6,098 bases of DNA from CBDTTM01 sp965363355 (GTDB lineage Bacteria > Bacillota > Negativicutes > Selenomonadales > Selenomonadaceae). Shown here piece after piece: positions 1 to 5,697 of this stretch. Every line of letters begins with the position of its first letter. Position 1 is the first letter of the stretch. A program made the translations under genes and the position numbers. The notes beneath the pieces were generated by a model. It was not told where the DNA came from, did no database searches, and was given only the letters and a program-made list of their open reading frames with translations. The DNA lies in assembly GCA_965363355.1 (NCBI GenBank), contig CBDTTM010000159.1, positions 1 through 6,098 on the forward strand. The letters are read 5' to 3'.

Positions 1-176
1 TCGCATTCAAAGTCATCAACGAATGCATATCCATAAATCTTGCCTTTTTTGCTGCCAATATAAACATTAGCTCCAATTACATTGCTCAGTACACGGGAAA
101 TCCCATCGTATTCCACGCTCTCTGATTTCTGTAATAATTTGTTGATTTTTCTTGTTCTTTCTAGTAATGTTGCCAT
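1..176 (-). CDS. codY: CodY, GTP/branched-chain amino acid-sensing global repressor (N-terminal part, cut by window edge)
   Basis: Only the first 58 codons are in the window; the gene continues past position 1. The protein starts MATLLERTRKINKLL and continues through VIGANVYIGSKKGKIYGYAF, which follows the N-terminus of Bacillus CodY (MALLQKTRIINSML ... VIDSNIFVVSRRGKLLGYS) nearly position by position. This is the beginning of the GAF domain that binds branched-chain amino acids; the winged-helix DNA-binding domain lies outside the window. In the family, CodY represses nutrient-scavenging, biosynthetic and sometimes competence genes when isoleucine/valine and GTP are plentiful. The ATG at 174-176 has an AGGGAGA ribosome binding site about 8 nt upstream. 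Position downstream of dprA-topA-trmFO matches the Bacillus gene order, except that xerC-hslV-hslU are missing in between. A CodY-box-like sequence about 110 nt upstream suggests autoregulation. Confidence 0.9.
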   Translation of the reverse strand, partial: MATLLERTRKINKLLQKSESVEYDGISRVLSNVIGANVYIGSKKGKIYGYAFVDDFEC

Positions 177-233
177 CTATAAATCTCCCTTTCAATATCG
201 TCAATATTCAAATTTTAGATATTTCTTGTTTTT

Positions 234-249
234 TATTTTATCATATTTT
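234..249. repeat. 16-bp sequence shared with the dprA leader (copy 1)
   Basis: TATTTTATCATATTTT occurs here, about 60-75 nt before codY, and identically at 5569-5584 upstream of dprA. Read on the minus strand both copies contain TATGAT, a good -10 hexamer, but neither has a recognisable -35 at normal spacing. Confidence 0.4.
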
Positions 250-286
250 TATAAATAATCATAGTTCTTCCCTGGTATTATTTCTT

Positions 287-301
287 ATTTTTTTGAAAAT
301 T
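287..301 (-). promoter_or_regulatory. Candidate CodY-binding box upstream of codY
   Basis: On the minus strand this reads AATTTTCAAAAAAAT, matching 13 of 15 positions of the established CodY consensus AATTTTCWGAAAATT (mismatches at positions 9 and 14). It lies about 110 nt before the codY start. CodY autoregulation is known in some Bacillota, which makes the location sensible. The surrounding DNA is very AT-rich, so a chance match is possible. Confidence 0.4.
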
Positions 302-313
302 CATACCTTTTTC

Positions 314-547
314 TTATTTTACAATACGTTTTACAAAAATAAACTGAGCCTCATCCCCATGGGGATGAGCCATATCAATCAGCTCTTTGTTATGTTCGCA
401 CTTGCGAAGAAAGACTGTCGAGCAATTTTTCCATAATTGTATGTAAACGCCTCGCCCTGCTGTTTTCAGTTTATGCATTGACCTTATCCGCAAGATATTC
501 GCTATCCCGGCGGATGAACTTTCCGGGTAAGTGCCTGCGTTTTCCAT
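314..547 (-). pseudogene. Possible decayed remnant of a xerC-type gene (77-codon open stretch)
   Basis: The frame is open for 77 codons but the ATG at 545-547 has no Shine-Dalgarno, and the first half resembles nothing I know. Near the C-terminal end it reads NKELIDMAHPHGDEA. The tyrosine recombinase XerC/CodV typically ends in a segment like TKERLKxVYxxAHPR/HA, and xerC is exactly the gene expected after trmFO in this gene order. I therefore infer that this may be what is left of a xerC 3' end after deletion. The catalytic HxLRH segment and the tyrosine are not recognisable in any frame here, so the assignment rests on position plus a short resemblance. It could equally be a chance open frame. 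Confidence 0.2.
350..369. repeat. Perfect 20-bp palindrome, possible weak terminator for the trmFO transcript
   Basis: CTCATCCCCATGGGGATGAG equals its own reverse complement. As RNA it can fold into an 8-bp stem (CTCATCCC/GGGATGAG) with a CATG loop. On the minus strand it is followed after a few bases by a T-rich stretch (TTTATTTTT), so it might end the dprA-topA-trmFO transcript, although the T tract is not directly adjacent as in a standard terminator. As double-stranded DNA it would equally suit a dimeric repressor. Confidence 0.4.
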
Positions 548-595
548 GACACAACTGTATACATTGCCAGGAGCGAATCAGCCGTCTATATCATT

Positions 596-727
596 TCAAT
601 CACTTTCGATAACGAGGTCAATTTCACTTGTATCCAAAATCAGTCTCACGATTCCAGAATCAGATTCGACGGCTAGCTTATAGGGAATACATCTGCTGCA
701 TTTATCATGACAATTGCAACAGAACAA
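596..727 (-). CDS. Probable 43-aa cysteine-rich small protein, function unknown
   Basis: I do not recognise this gene. A TTG start at 725-727 opens a 43-codon frame ending in TGA at 596-598. It is preceded by an exceptional ribosome binding site: AGAAAGGAGGTGA (732-744) is complementary to the 3' end of Bacillota 16S rRNA over 13 bases, with 7 nt between GGAGG and the TTG. The N-terminus holds C3, C4, C6, H7, C10 and C13, giving CxxC-x3-CxxC (C3/C6 and C10/C13), a spacing that could hold zinc or an iron-sulfur cluster. The rest is about 30 residues with a hydrophobic beta-like pattern and an acidic end (TSEIDLVIESD). There is no signal peptide or membrane segment. It starts 15 nt after trmFO, whose stop codon overlaps the ribosome binding site, so it is probably co-transcribed and translationally coupled. 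It sits where xerC would be expected but does not look like XerC. It could also be the surviving front of a longer broken gene. Confidence 0.5.
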   Translation of the reverse strand: MFCCNCHDKCSRCIPYKLAVESDSGIVRLILDTSEIDLVIESD

Positions 728-731
728 AATG

Positions 732-744
732 TCACCTCCTTTCT
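732..744 (-). promoter_or_regulatory. Near-ideal Shine-Dalgarno before the 43-aa ORF
   Basis: AGAAAGGAGGTGA on the minus strand pairs without mismatch to the 16S rRNA tail ending ...TCACCTCCTTTCT. It overlaps the trmFO TAG stop (743-745) and decides the TTG at 725-727 as the start of the small ORF. It is far stronger than the ribosome binding sites of dprA (AGGCGG), topA (AAGGAGG) and trmFO (GGAGGG) in this window. Confidence 0.75.
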
Positions 745-2053
745 AAATCTTTTCTTTAAATTCTTCAAGCACTTCTAGTGCTCTATTGGCAATCGCCTGT
801 TTTTTTAGTTTTTTGTCGCGAATGCGTTCTGTCAACGCCGGCATCAAGCCAAAATTCACATTCATCGGTTGAAAATGCTTCATATCTGCGGTTGTGATAT
901 AGTGGCAAAGCGAGCCATGTGCTGTTTCTTCCGGAAAAATGATCGGATCTACGCCTTCTATGAGCCTAGCTGCATTCAATCCCGCAACAAGGCCGGAAGA
1001 TGCTGATTCGACATATCCTTCGACACCCGTCATCTGCCCGGCAAACAAAATTCGCTTGTTTGTCTGCAGCTGCATAGTAGGCAGCAAAACTTTTGGTGAA
1101 TTGATGAACGTGTTTCTGTGCATGACGCCAAATCGAACAAATTCAGCATTTTCAAGACCTGGAATCAAACCAAATACACGTTTTTGTTCCGGCCATTTCA
1201 AATGTGTCTGAAAACCTACAATGTTGTATAAACTCGCCGCTGAATTGTCCTGACGCAATTGAACGACTGCATGTGGACGAATCCCGGTTTCAGGGTGTTC
1301 CAGTCCCACAGGTTTCAATGGACCAAACAATAAAGTGTCAATTCCACGGCTTGCCATCTCTTCAACTGGCATACAACCTTCAAAAAACTTTTCTTTTTCA
1401 AAATCCTTCGTTGCCGTTTTTTCTGCCGTGGTGAGTTCATGCCAAAAATGCTCATATTCTTCCTTGTCCATCGGGCAATTAATATAAGCAGCCTCACCTT
1501 TGCCATAACGTGAAGCCTTATATGCTTTGGTCATATCGATGGAATCGCTTACAACAATCGGCGCAGCTGCATCATAAAAGTATAAATACTCTTGGCCTGT
1601 CAGCCTAGCTATGTCTGCAGCTAAATTCTCTGCTGTCAGCGGGCCACTTGCCACTACGACGATTGTCTCTTCGGTTTCAGGAATCCGTTCAAGTTCTGTA
1701 TAGATTACCTTGATGCGCGGATGATTTTTCACTTTTTCTGTAATATAACGACTAAAGCCCTCACGATCGACAGCAAGTGCTCCACCAGCCGGAACCGCTG
1801 TTTTATCAGCGGCTTCCATAATAATAGAGCCCAAGCGACGCATTTCTTCTTTAAGCACGCCTACCGCATTTTCAAGACCTGCGCCGCGTAGTGAATTACT
1901 GCAAACAAGTTCAGCAAAATCAGCACTTTTATGTGCCGGTGTCGATTTTCCCGGACGCATTTCATAAAGCTCTACATCTATTCCTCGGTTTGCGATCTGC
2001 CAAGCTGCTTCACTACCGGCAAGTCCCGCCCCAATAACAATTACTTTCTTCAC
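743..2053 (-). CDS. trmFO: TrmFO, folate/FAD-dependent tRNA (uracil-54-C5)-methyltransferase
   Basis: In this family the enzyme makes 5-methyluridine at position 54 of the tRNA T-loop, with methylene-tetrahydrofolate as carbon donor and FAD as reductant; it is cytoplasmic. The 436-residue product follows Bacillus subtilis TrmFO (formerly Gid, about 435 residues) over its whole length. Visible marks: the FAD-binding Rossmann motif VIGAGLAGSEAAW (residues 6-18), LYEMRP (29-34), AELVCSNSLR with catalytic-type Cys51, GPLTAENL, YFYDAAAPIV (158-167), FEGCMP with the second conserved Cys at about 227, GLEHPETG, GFQTHLKW, GVMHRNTFINSP and the FAD-contacting AGQMTGVEGYVESA. The GTG at 2051-2053 is chosen because GGAGGG (2059-2064) lies 5 nt upstream and the protein then begins MKKVIVIGAG as in the family. 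A GTG at 2071 would add six residues and overlap the topA stop. The gene begins 14 nt after topA and ends in TAG. Confidence 0.96.
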   Translation of the reverse strand: MKKVIVIGAGLAGSEAAWQIANRGIDVELYEMRPGKSTPAHKSADFAELVCSNSLRGAGLENAVGVLKEEMRRLGSIIMEAADKTAVPAGGALAVDREGFSRYITEKVKNHPRIKVIYTELERIPETEETIVVVASGPLTAENLAADIARLTGQEYLYFYDAAAPIVVSDSIDMTKAYKASRYGKGEAAYINCPMDKEEYEHFWHELTTAEKTATKDFEKEKFFEGCMPVEEMASRGIDTLLFGPLKPVGLEHPETGIRPHAVVQLRQDNSAASLYNIVGFQTHLKWPEQKRVFGLIPGLENAEFVRFGVMHRNTFINSPKVLLPTMQLQTNKRILFAGQMTGVEGYVESASSGLVAGLNAARLIEGVDPIIFPEETAHGSLCHYITTADMKHFQPMNVNFGLMPALTERIRDKKLKKQAIANRALEVLEEFKEKI

Positions 2054-2067
2054 AATTACCCTCCAAA

Positions 2068-4368
2068 TCACTCACTGCCTTCGGCAGGAGCTTCCTTCTT
2101 TTTCACTGCAGCCTTGACTGTTCTCTTTTTCGGAGCAGCCTTTGGTTTCTTTGCTGCAGTTTTCGCCTTAGTTGTCGCCGTTTTTTTCTTTACCGCTGAT
2201 TTTTCCGGAGTTTGAGCAGCCGTTTCAGCAGCTTTTGCTTTTGCCTCAGCTTTTTCCTTTATTTTTTCTAGCTCTTTATTGATCGGATGATCTACTCGGC
2301 TTTCACAGGCTTCGTTGCTGCAATAAATCATGCCTCGTCCATTTTTATAATAGTGGCGCAGCATAAATGCCCCACATTTTTCGCAAGTTTCTTTCTGCGG
2401 AGCATCCCAGGTAACATAATCACATTCCGGATAATTTTTACAGCCATAGAATGAACGGCCTCGTTTTGTTCGGCGTTCAACGATACTCCCACCGCATTTC
2501 GGGCAATTGACACCCGTATCTTTGAGCAATGGCTTCGTATTGCGGCAATCCGGAAATCCCGGACAAGCTAAAAACTTCCCATATCGGCCTTGTTTCACGA
2601 CCATCATCTTACCGCAAAGCTCGCAGGCCACATCAGAGACTTCAACCGGAAGCTCTACATGTCCGATTTCTTCTTCCGCGTGCTCGAGTGTCTTTTCAAA
2701 AGGACCATAGAATTTCCCTAGCAGTTCATTTTTTTCGACTTTTCCTTCGGCGATTTCATCGAGCTCATTTTCTAGATCTGCCGTGAATTTTGCATCGACA
2801 ATCGATTCAAAATATTTTTCAAGCATATCAACGACGACAAAACCAAGTTCTGTCGGTTCAAATTTCTTATCGACGCGAACGACATAGCCCCGCCCAAGGA
2901 TTGTTTCAATAATTGGCGCATATGTACTTGGTCGGCCAATTTCCTTTTCCTCAAGCGTCTTGACCAGAGACGCTTCATTATAGCGCGGTGGCGGCTCAGT
3001 GAAATGCTGCTGTGGCAAGACTTCCTGCAAAGCCAACATATCTTTTTCTGCCAGTTCCGGCAAAATTACATCTTTTTCTCTCTTGCCTTTCATTTCGCTG
3101 TATACCGCGGTAAACCCATCGAACTTAAGCTGTGACCCATTGGCTTTACAGCCATATTTTCCGGCATTTATCGAAACACTGAGCGTATCATATACCGCTG
3201 GCATCATTTGGCTGGCTAAAAAACGCTGCCATATCAATGTATAGAGTTTGAGCTGATCCTTTGACAAATATTTCTCTAAGCTGTCTGGTGTAAAGTCAAC
3301 ACTCGTTGGCCGAATCGCTTCATGTGCATCCTGCGCTTTTTTGCCCGCTGCATAAACAAAAGGTTTTTCCGGCAGATATTTATCGCCAAACTCCTGTCCA
3401 ATAAACTCCCGCGCTTCATTTTGTGCCAGTTCCGCTATACGAGTCGAATCCGTACGCATGTATGTAATAAGACCAACTGGCCCTTTTCTGCCTACTTCCA
3501 GCCCTTCATAGAGCTGCTGAGCGAGCATCATCGTCTTTCTTGAAGTAAATCCTAATTTTCGCGATGCATCTTGTTGTAAGCTACTCGTAATAAATGGTGG
3601 AGAAGCTTTTCTTTGGCGTTGACGTTTTTTGACTTCTACAACTTCAAAGGTTTGCTTAGACAAATCCTCAACAATAACATTTGCCGCCGCTTCTTCATGT
3701 GCTGAGAGTTTTTCTCCGTCAACGCTTACCAGCTCTGCATCAAAAACAGATGGACTCGATGCTGTTTTAAGCTTTAGCCCGACAGACCAATACTCCTCTG
3801 AAACAAAGCTTCTTACTTCTTTTTCTCGATCGCAAATCAATTTGACCGTAACGGATTGTACACGGCCAGCACTGAGTCCCTTGCGGATTTTCCGCCACAA
3901 AAGCGGGCTCAGCTTATACCCCACGATGCGGTCAAGCATCCGTCTGGCTTGCTGTGCATCGACCCTTGGCAAATCAATCGCCCGAGGATTGACAACCGCC
4001 TCTTGAATGGCCGGTTTTGTTATCTCATTAAAAATAATACGGCAAGGCTCATGCTCATCAATGCCTAAAATATAAGCTAAATGCCAAGCAATGGCTTCCC
4101 CCTCACGGTCGGGGTCAGATGCCAGATAAATCTTATCCGCTGTTTTGGCTTCCTTTTTCAAGGCTTTGATCAAATCGCCTTTTCCGCGTATATTGATGTA
4201 TTTCGGTTCAAATGCATTGTCTACATCAATACCGAATTGGCTTTTTGGCAAATCACGCAAATGCCCCATAGATGCACGCACTACATAATTTTTACCTAAA
4301 TATTTTTCTATTGTTTTGGCTTTCGCCGGTGATTCTACAACCACTAATGTTTTCTGTGATTTTTTCAC
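2068..4368 (-). CDS. topA: TopA, type IA DNA topoisomerase I with three zinc ribbons and a Lys/Ala-rich tail
   Basis: Topoisomerase I relaxes negative supercoils by passing a strand through a transient 5'-phosphotyrosine break. The 766-residue product has the Toprim domain first (LVVVESPAKAKTIEKYL with Glu12; SDPDREGEA with Asp85, Asp87 and Glu89 for Mg2+), then the type IA core (QQARRMLDRIVGYKLSPLLW; SAGRVQSV) and the active-site Tyr303 in GLITYMRTDSTR. ARRM/GRVQS, PPRYNEASLVKTLEEKEIGRPSTYAP and RGYV are also conserved. Three C-terminal Cys4 zinc ribbons follow, starting CELCGK, CPKCGG and CEKCGA. The last 73 residues are very rich in Lys (21) and Ala (18), resembling histone H1 tails; Bacillus TopA (about 690 residues) lacks this. 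The GTG at 4366-4368 is chosen because AAGGAGG lies 7 nt upstream and the Toprim domain then starts at residue 7; an in-frame TTG at 4401 would place the ribosome binding site inside the gene. The start overlaps the dprA stop (GTGA). Confidence 0.96.
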   Translation of the reverse strand: MKKSQKTLVVVESPAKAKTIEKYLGKNYVVRASMGHLRDLPKSQFGIDVDNAFEPKYINIRGKGDLIKALKKEAKTADKIYLASDPDREGEAIAWHLAYILGIDEHEPCRIIFNEITKPAIQEAVVNPRAIDLPRVDAQQARRMLDRIVGYKLSPLLWRKIRKGLSAGRVQSVTVKLICDREKEVRSFVSEEYWSVGLKLKTASSPSVFDAELVSVDGEKLSAHEEAAANVIVEDLSKQTFEVVEVKKRQRQRKASPPFITSSLQQDASRKLGFTSRKTMMLAQQLYEGLEVGRKGPVGLITYMRTDSTRIAELAQNEAREFIGQEFGDKYLPEKPFVYAAGKKAQDAHEAIRPTSVDFTPDSLEKYLSKDQLKLYTLIWQRFLASQMMPAVYDTLSVSINAGKYGCKANGSQLKFDGFTAVYSEMKGKREKDVILPELAEKDMLALQEVLPQQHFTEPPPRYNEASLVKTLEEKEIGRPSTYAPIIETILGRGYVVRVDKKFEPTELGFVVVDMLEKYFESIVDAKFTADLENELDEIAEGKVEKNELLGKFYGPFEKTLEHAEEEIGHVELPVEVSDVACELCGKMMVVKQGRYGKFLACPGFPDCRNTKPLLKDTGVNCPKCGGSIVERRTKRGRSFYGCKNYPECDYVTWDAPQKETCEKCGAFMLRHYYKNGRGMIYCSNEACESRVDHPINKELEKIKEKAEAKAKAAETAAQTPEKSAVKKKTATTKAKTAAKKPKAAPKKRTVKAAVKKKEAPAEGSE

Positions 4369-5471
4369 AAAATGCCCTCCTTGACTGCACGAACATAGCA
4401 ATGCGGAGCAAATTCCTTAACGACTCCGCGCAGTTCCATCTGCAGTAAGATAAACGCGATGTTTGACACATCACTTCTCAATTTAAAAATAATTTCATCA
4501 ACTGACAAAGCTTTATCAAAAGATAACAGTTCGTATACAGCCGTTTCATCTTTTGACAAAACCAATGTATTTTCTTCCGTTACTGGCCGTTTAGCACTAT
4601 CCCAGTTATATTCTTCTAAAATATCCGTCGCATTCATAACAAGTTTTGCTCCTTGCTGTATGAGATGATGACAGCCTTCGCTTTGCTTTGAATATACGCT
4701 TCCCGGAACTGCAAAAACATCTCTGCCTTCACTCAACGCCATTTCTGCTGTAATGAGCGATCCACTTTTTTGTGCAGCCTCGACAACGACAGTCCCCCAA
4801 GCAAGTCCGCTGATAATCCTGTTCCTTGCTGGGAAAAATGCTGGCAAAGGCGGCGTTCCCGGTGCATATTCTGACACCACGGCACCACACTCTGCTATAG
4901 ATTCGAGTAAACGCCGATTTTCTGACGGATATGCAATGTCGATGCCACAGCCCAGCACCGCTGCCGTGCGGCCTGATTTCAAAGCACCACGATGCGCAGC
5001 TGTATCAATGCCTTTAGCTGCACCACTGACTACGGTGACGCCTCGTCTAGCCAAATCTTCAGCCAAAGTTTCTGCTACGCTGTGCCCATAGGCTGAAAAT
5101 TTACGCGAACCGACAATTGCGACCCTATGCGTTTTAGGACGCAGACTGCCACAATGAAACAGCATTGCCGGAGGATTATAGATTTTTTTTAAGATGTCCG
5201 GATAATTATCATCTCGTATCGTGCATATCCCTATACCCTTTTGCTCCCAGGCCTTTGCTAATGCCTGTACATCTGGATACTTCTCATTGCGGCAAGCAAT
5301 AAAAGATTCATAAGCTGGCCGTTCCAGGCATTTGCTCAGATAAAGTTCTTTCTTGGAGCTTCCCCAAACATTTTCCCCTGTAGAAAAATAGTCCATCAGC
5401 CTGCGCAACTGCATATTTCCAAGTTCTGGAATACTTTGCAGTGCCGCCCAAAAAATCTTATCAAAATCCAT
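4365..5471 (-). CDS. dprA: DprA/Smf, DNA-processing protein and RecA loader
   Basis: DprA binds incoming single-stranded DNA during natural transformation, protects it and loads RecA; homologues also occur in bacteria not known to be competent. The 368-residue product has three parts: an N-terminal helical/helix-hairpin-helix-like region (IPELGNMQLRRLMDYF, residues 14-29), a Rossmann-like core of about residues 85-290, and a C-terminal winged-helix-like region (about 305-362, LSKDETAVYELLSFDKALSVDEI). Core motifs are VAIVGSRKFSAYG (117-129), VVSGAAKGIDTAAHRGAL (147-164), GCGIDIAYP, EYAPGTPP, FPARNRIISGLA (213-224), VVVEAAQKSGSLITAEMA and GRDVFAVPGS (249-258). Length and domain order are those of a complete Bacillota DprA. 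The ATG at 5469-5471 has a moderate AGGCGG 9 nt upstream. It is the first gene of the dprA-topA-trmFO unit, with two promoter candidates upstream, and its stop overlaps the topA start. No other competence gene is in the window. Confidence 0.96.
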   Translation of the reverse strand: MDFDKIFWAALQSIPELGNMQLRRLMDYFSTGENVWGSSKKELYLSKCLERPAYESFIACRNEKYPDVQALAKAWEQKGIGICTIRDDNYPDILKKIYNPPAMLFHCGSLRPKTHRVAIVGSRKFSAYGHSVAETLAEDLARRGVTVVSGAAKGIDTAAHRGALKSGRTAAVLGCGIDIAYPSENRRLLESIAECGAVVSEYAPGTPPLPAFFPARNRIISGLAWGTVVVEAAQKSGSLITAEMALSEGRDVFAVPGSVYSKQSEGCHHLIQQGAKLVMNATDILEEYNWDSAKRPVTEENTLVLSKDETAVYELLSFDKALSVDEIIFKLRSDVSNIAFILLQMELRGVVKEFAPHCYVRAVKEGIL

Positions 5472-5529
5472 TTGCTATCGCCGCCTAGTAAATATTTTGA
5501 TATTTTTTCACATCTACTATTTTTACGAC

Positions 5530-5559
5530 ATTATACCATGATACAAATAACTCTGATAA
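5530..5559 (-). promoter_or_regulatory. Probable sigma-A promoter of the dprA-topA-trmFO operon (extended -10)
   Basis: On the minus strand a perfect TATAAT (5530-5535) is preceded by TGG, giving an extended -10, with a weak -35 TTATCA (5554-5559) at 18 bp. The predicted RNA start near 5523 leaves about 50 nt before the dprA ATG. It is the best promoter match in the window. Confidence 0.6.
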
Positions 5560-5568
5560 TTTGCAATA

Positions 5569-5584
5569 TATTTTATCATATTTT
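5569..5584. repeat. 16-bp sequence shared with the codY leader (copy 2)
   Basis: Identical to 234-249. It lies between the two promoter candidates of dprA, about 100 nt before the dprA start. The bases flanking the two copies differ, so the identity is exactly 16 bp. Confidence 0.4.
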
Positions 5585-5610
5585 ACAATAATTTTTTCAT
5601 TACATAATAC

Positions 5611-5639
5611 ATTATTGTCAATTCTAAATTTTTTGTCAA
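5611..5639 (-). promoter_or_regulatory. Second promoter candidate upstream of dprA
   Basis: On the minus strand a consensus -35 TTGACA (5634-5639) and a near-consensus -10 AATAAT (5611-5616) are 17 bp apart, just downstream of the folK terminator. RNA from here would start near 5604, about 130 nt before dprA. A second TTGACA (5616-5621) overlaps the -10 but has no -10 of its own at normal spacing. Confidence 0.45.
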
Positions 5640-5659
5640 TTATTTTTTTTATTTTTCAT

Positions 5660-5693
5660 AAAAAAACTGCTGGCCTGACAAAGACCAGCAGTT
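5660..5693 (-). terminator. Intrinsic terminator after folK
   Basis: On the minus strand a 9-bp perfect stem, AACTGCTGG (5685-5693) and CCAGCAGTT (5665-5673), encloses an 11-nt loop and runs directly into seven T residues (5660-5666). It begins 5 bases after the folK TAA. It separates the folK transcript from the dprA operon, which therefore needs its own promoter. Confidence 0.88.
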
Positions 5694-5697
5694 CCGT

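Larger units (their letters stand above)
177..595. other. Gene-poor interval between the small ORF and codY
   Basis: These 419 bases hold no gene I can support firmly. Positions 177-313 are very AT-rich and form the codY leader: a ribosome binding site at 184-191, a 16-bp sequence shared with the dprA leader at 234-249, and a CodY-box-like site at 287-301. I found no convincing paired -35/-10 for codY. Positions 314-595 have a more ordinary base composition and contain short overlapping open stretches in all three minus-strand frames, none with a good ribosome binding site; this looks like decayed coding sequence. One stretch ends with residues resembling the XerC C-terminus (separate entry). 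A perfect 20-bp palindrome lies at 350-369. In Bacillus this interval holds xerC, hslV and hslU. Confidence 0.6.

Noticed and set aside
152..436. Plus-strand open frame of 94 codons, hydrophobic
   Set aside because: It runs through the codY start and the AT-rich leader; its Phe/Ile/Leu-rich composition is what AT-rich DNA gives in any frame, and there is no ribosome binding site.
508..532. Short inverted repeat CCCGG...CCGGG
   Set aside because: The arms are only 5 bp with no T run after them on either strand; too weak for a terminator call.
547..596. Joining the 43-aa ORF to the downstream frames by TGA readthrough or selenocysteine
   Set aside because: The same frame has two TGA codons 18 nt apart before the 77-codon stretch, there is no evident selenocysteine-insertion hairpin, and the 43-aa frame looks complete; the idea is unsupported.
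2051..2071. Earlier GTG start for trmFO at 2071, overlapping the topA stop
   Set aside because: It has no good ribosome binding site at proper distance, while the GTG at 2053 has GGAGGG 5 nt upstream and gives the usual N-terminus just before the FAD motif.
3629..4006. Plus-strand open frame of 125 codons inside topA
   Set aside because: Antisense to a well-conserved part of topA; composition and lack of ribosome binding site mark it as a shadow.
4366..4401. Earlier TTG start for topA at 4401
   Set aside because: It would add 11 residues not found in the family and place the good AAGGAGG site inside the gene; the GTG at 4368 fits spacing and domain start.
4753..5091. Plus-strand open frame of 112 codons inside dprA
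   Set aside because: Antisense to the conserved Rossmann core of dprA; the product resembles nothing and has no start signal.
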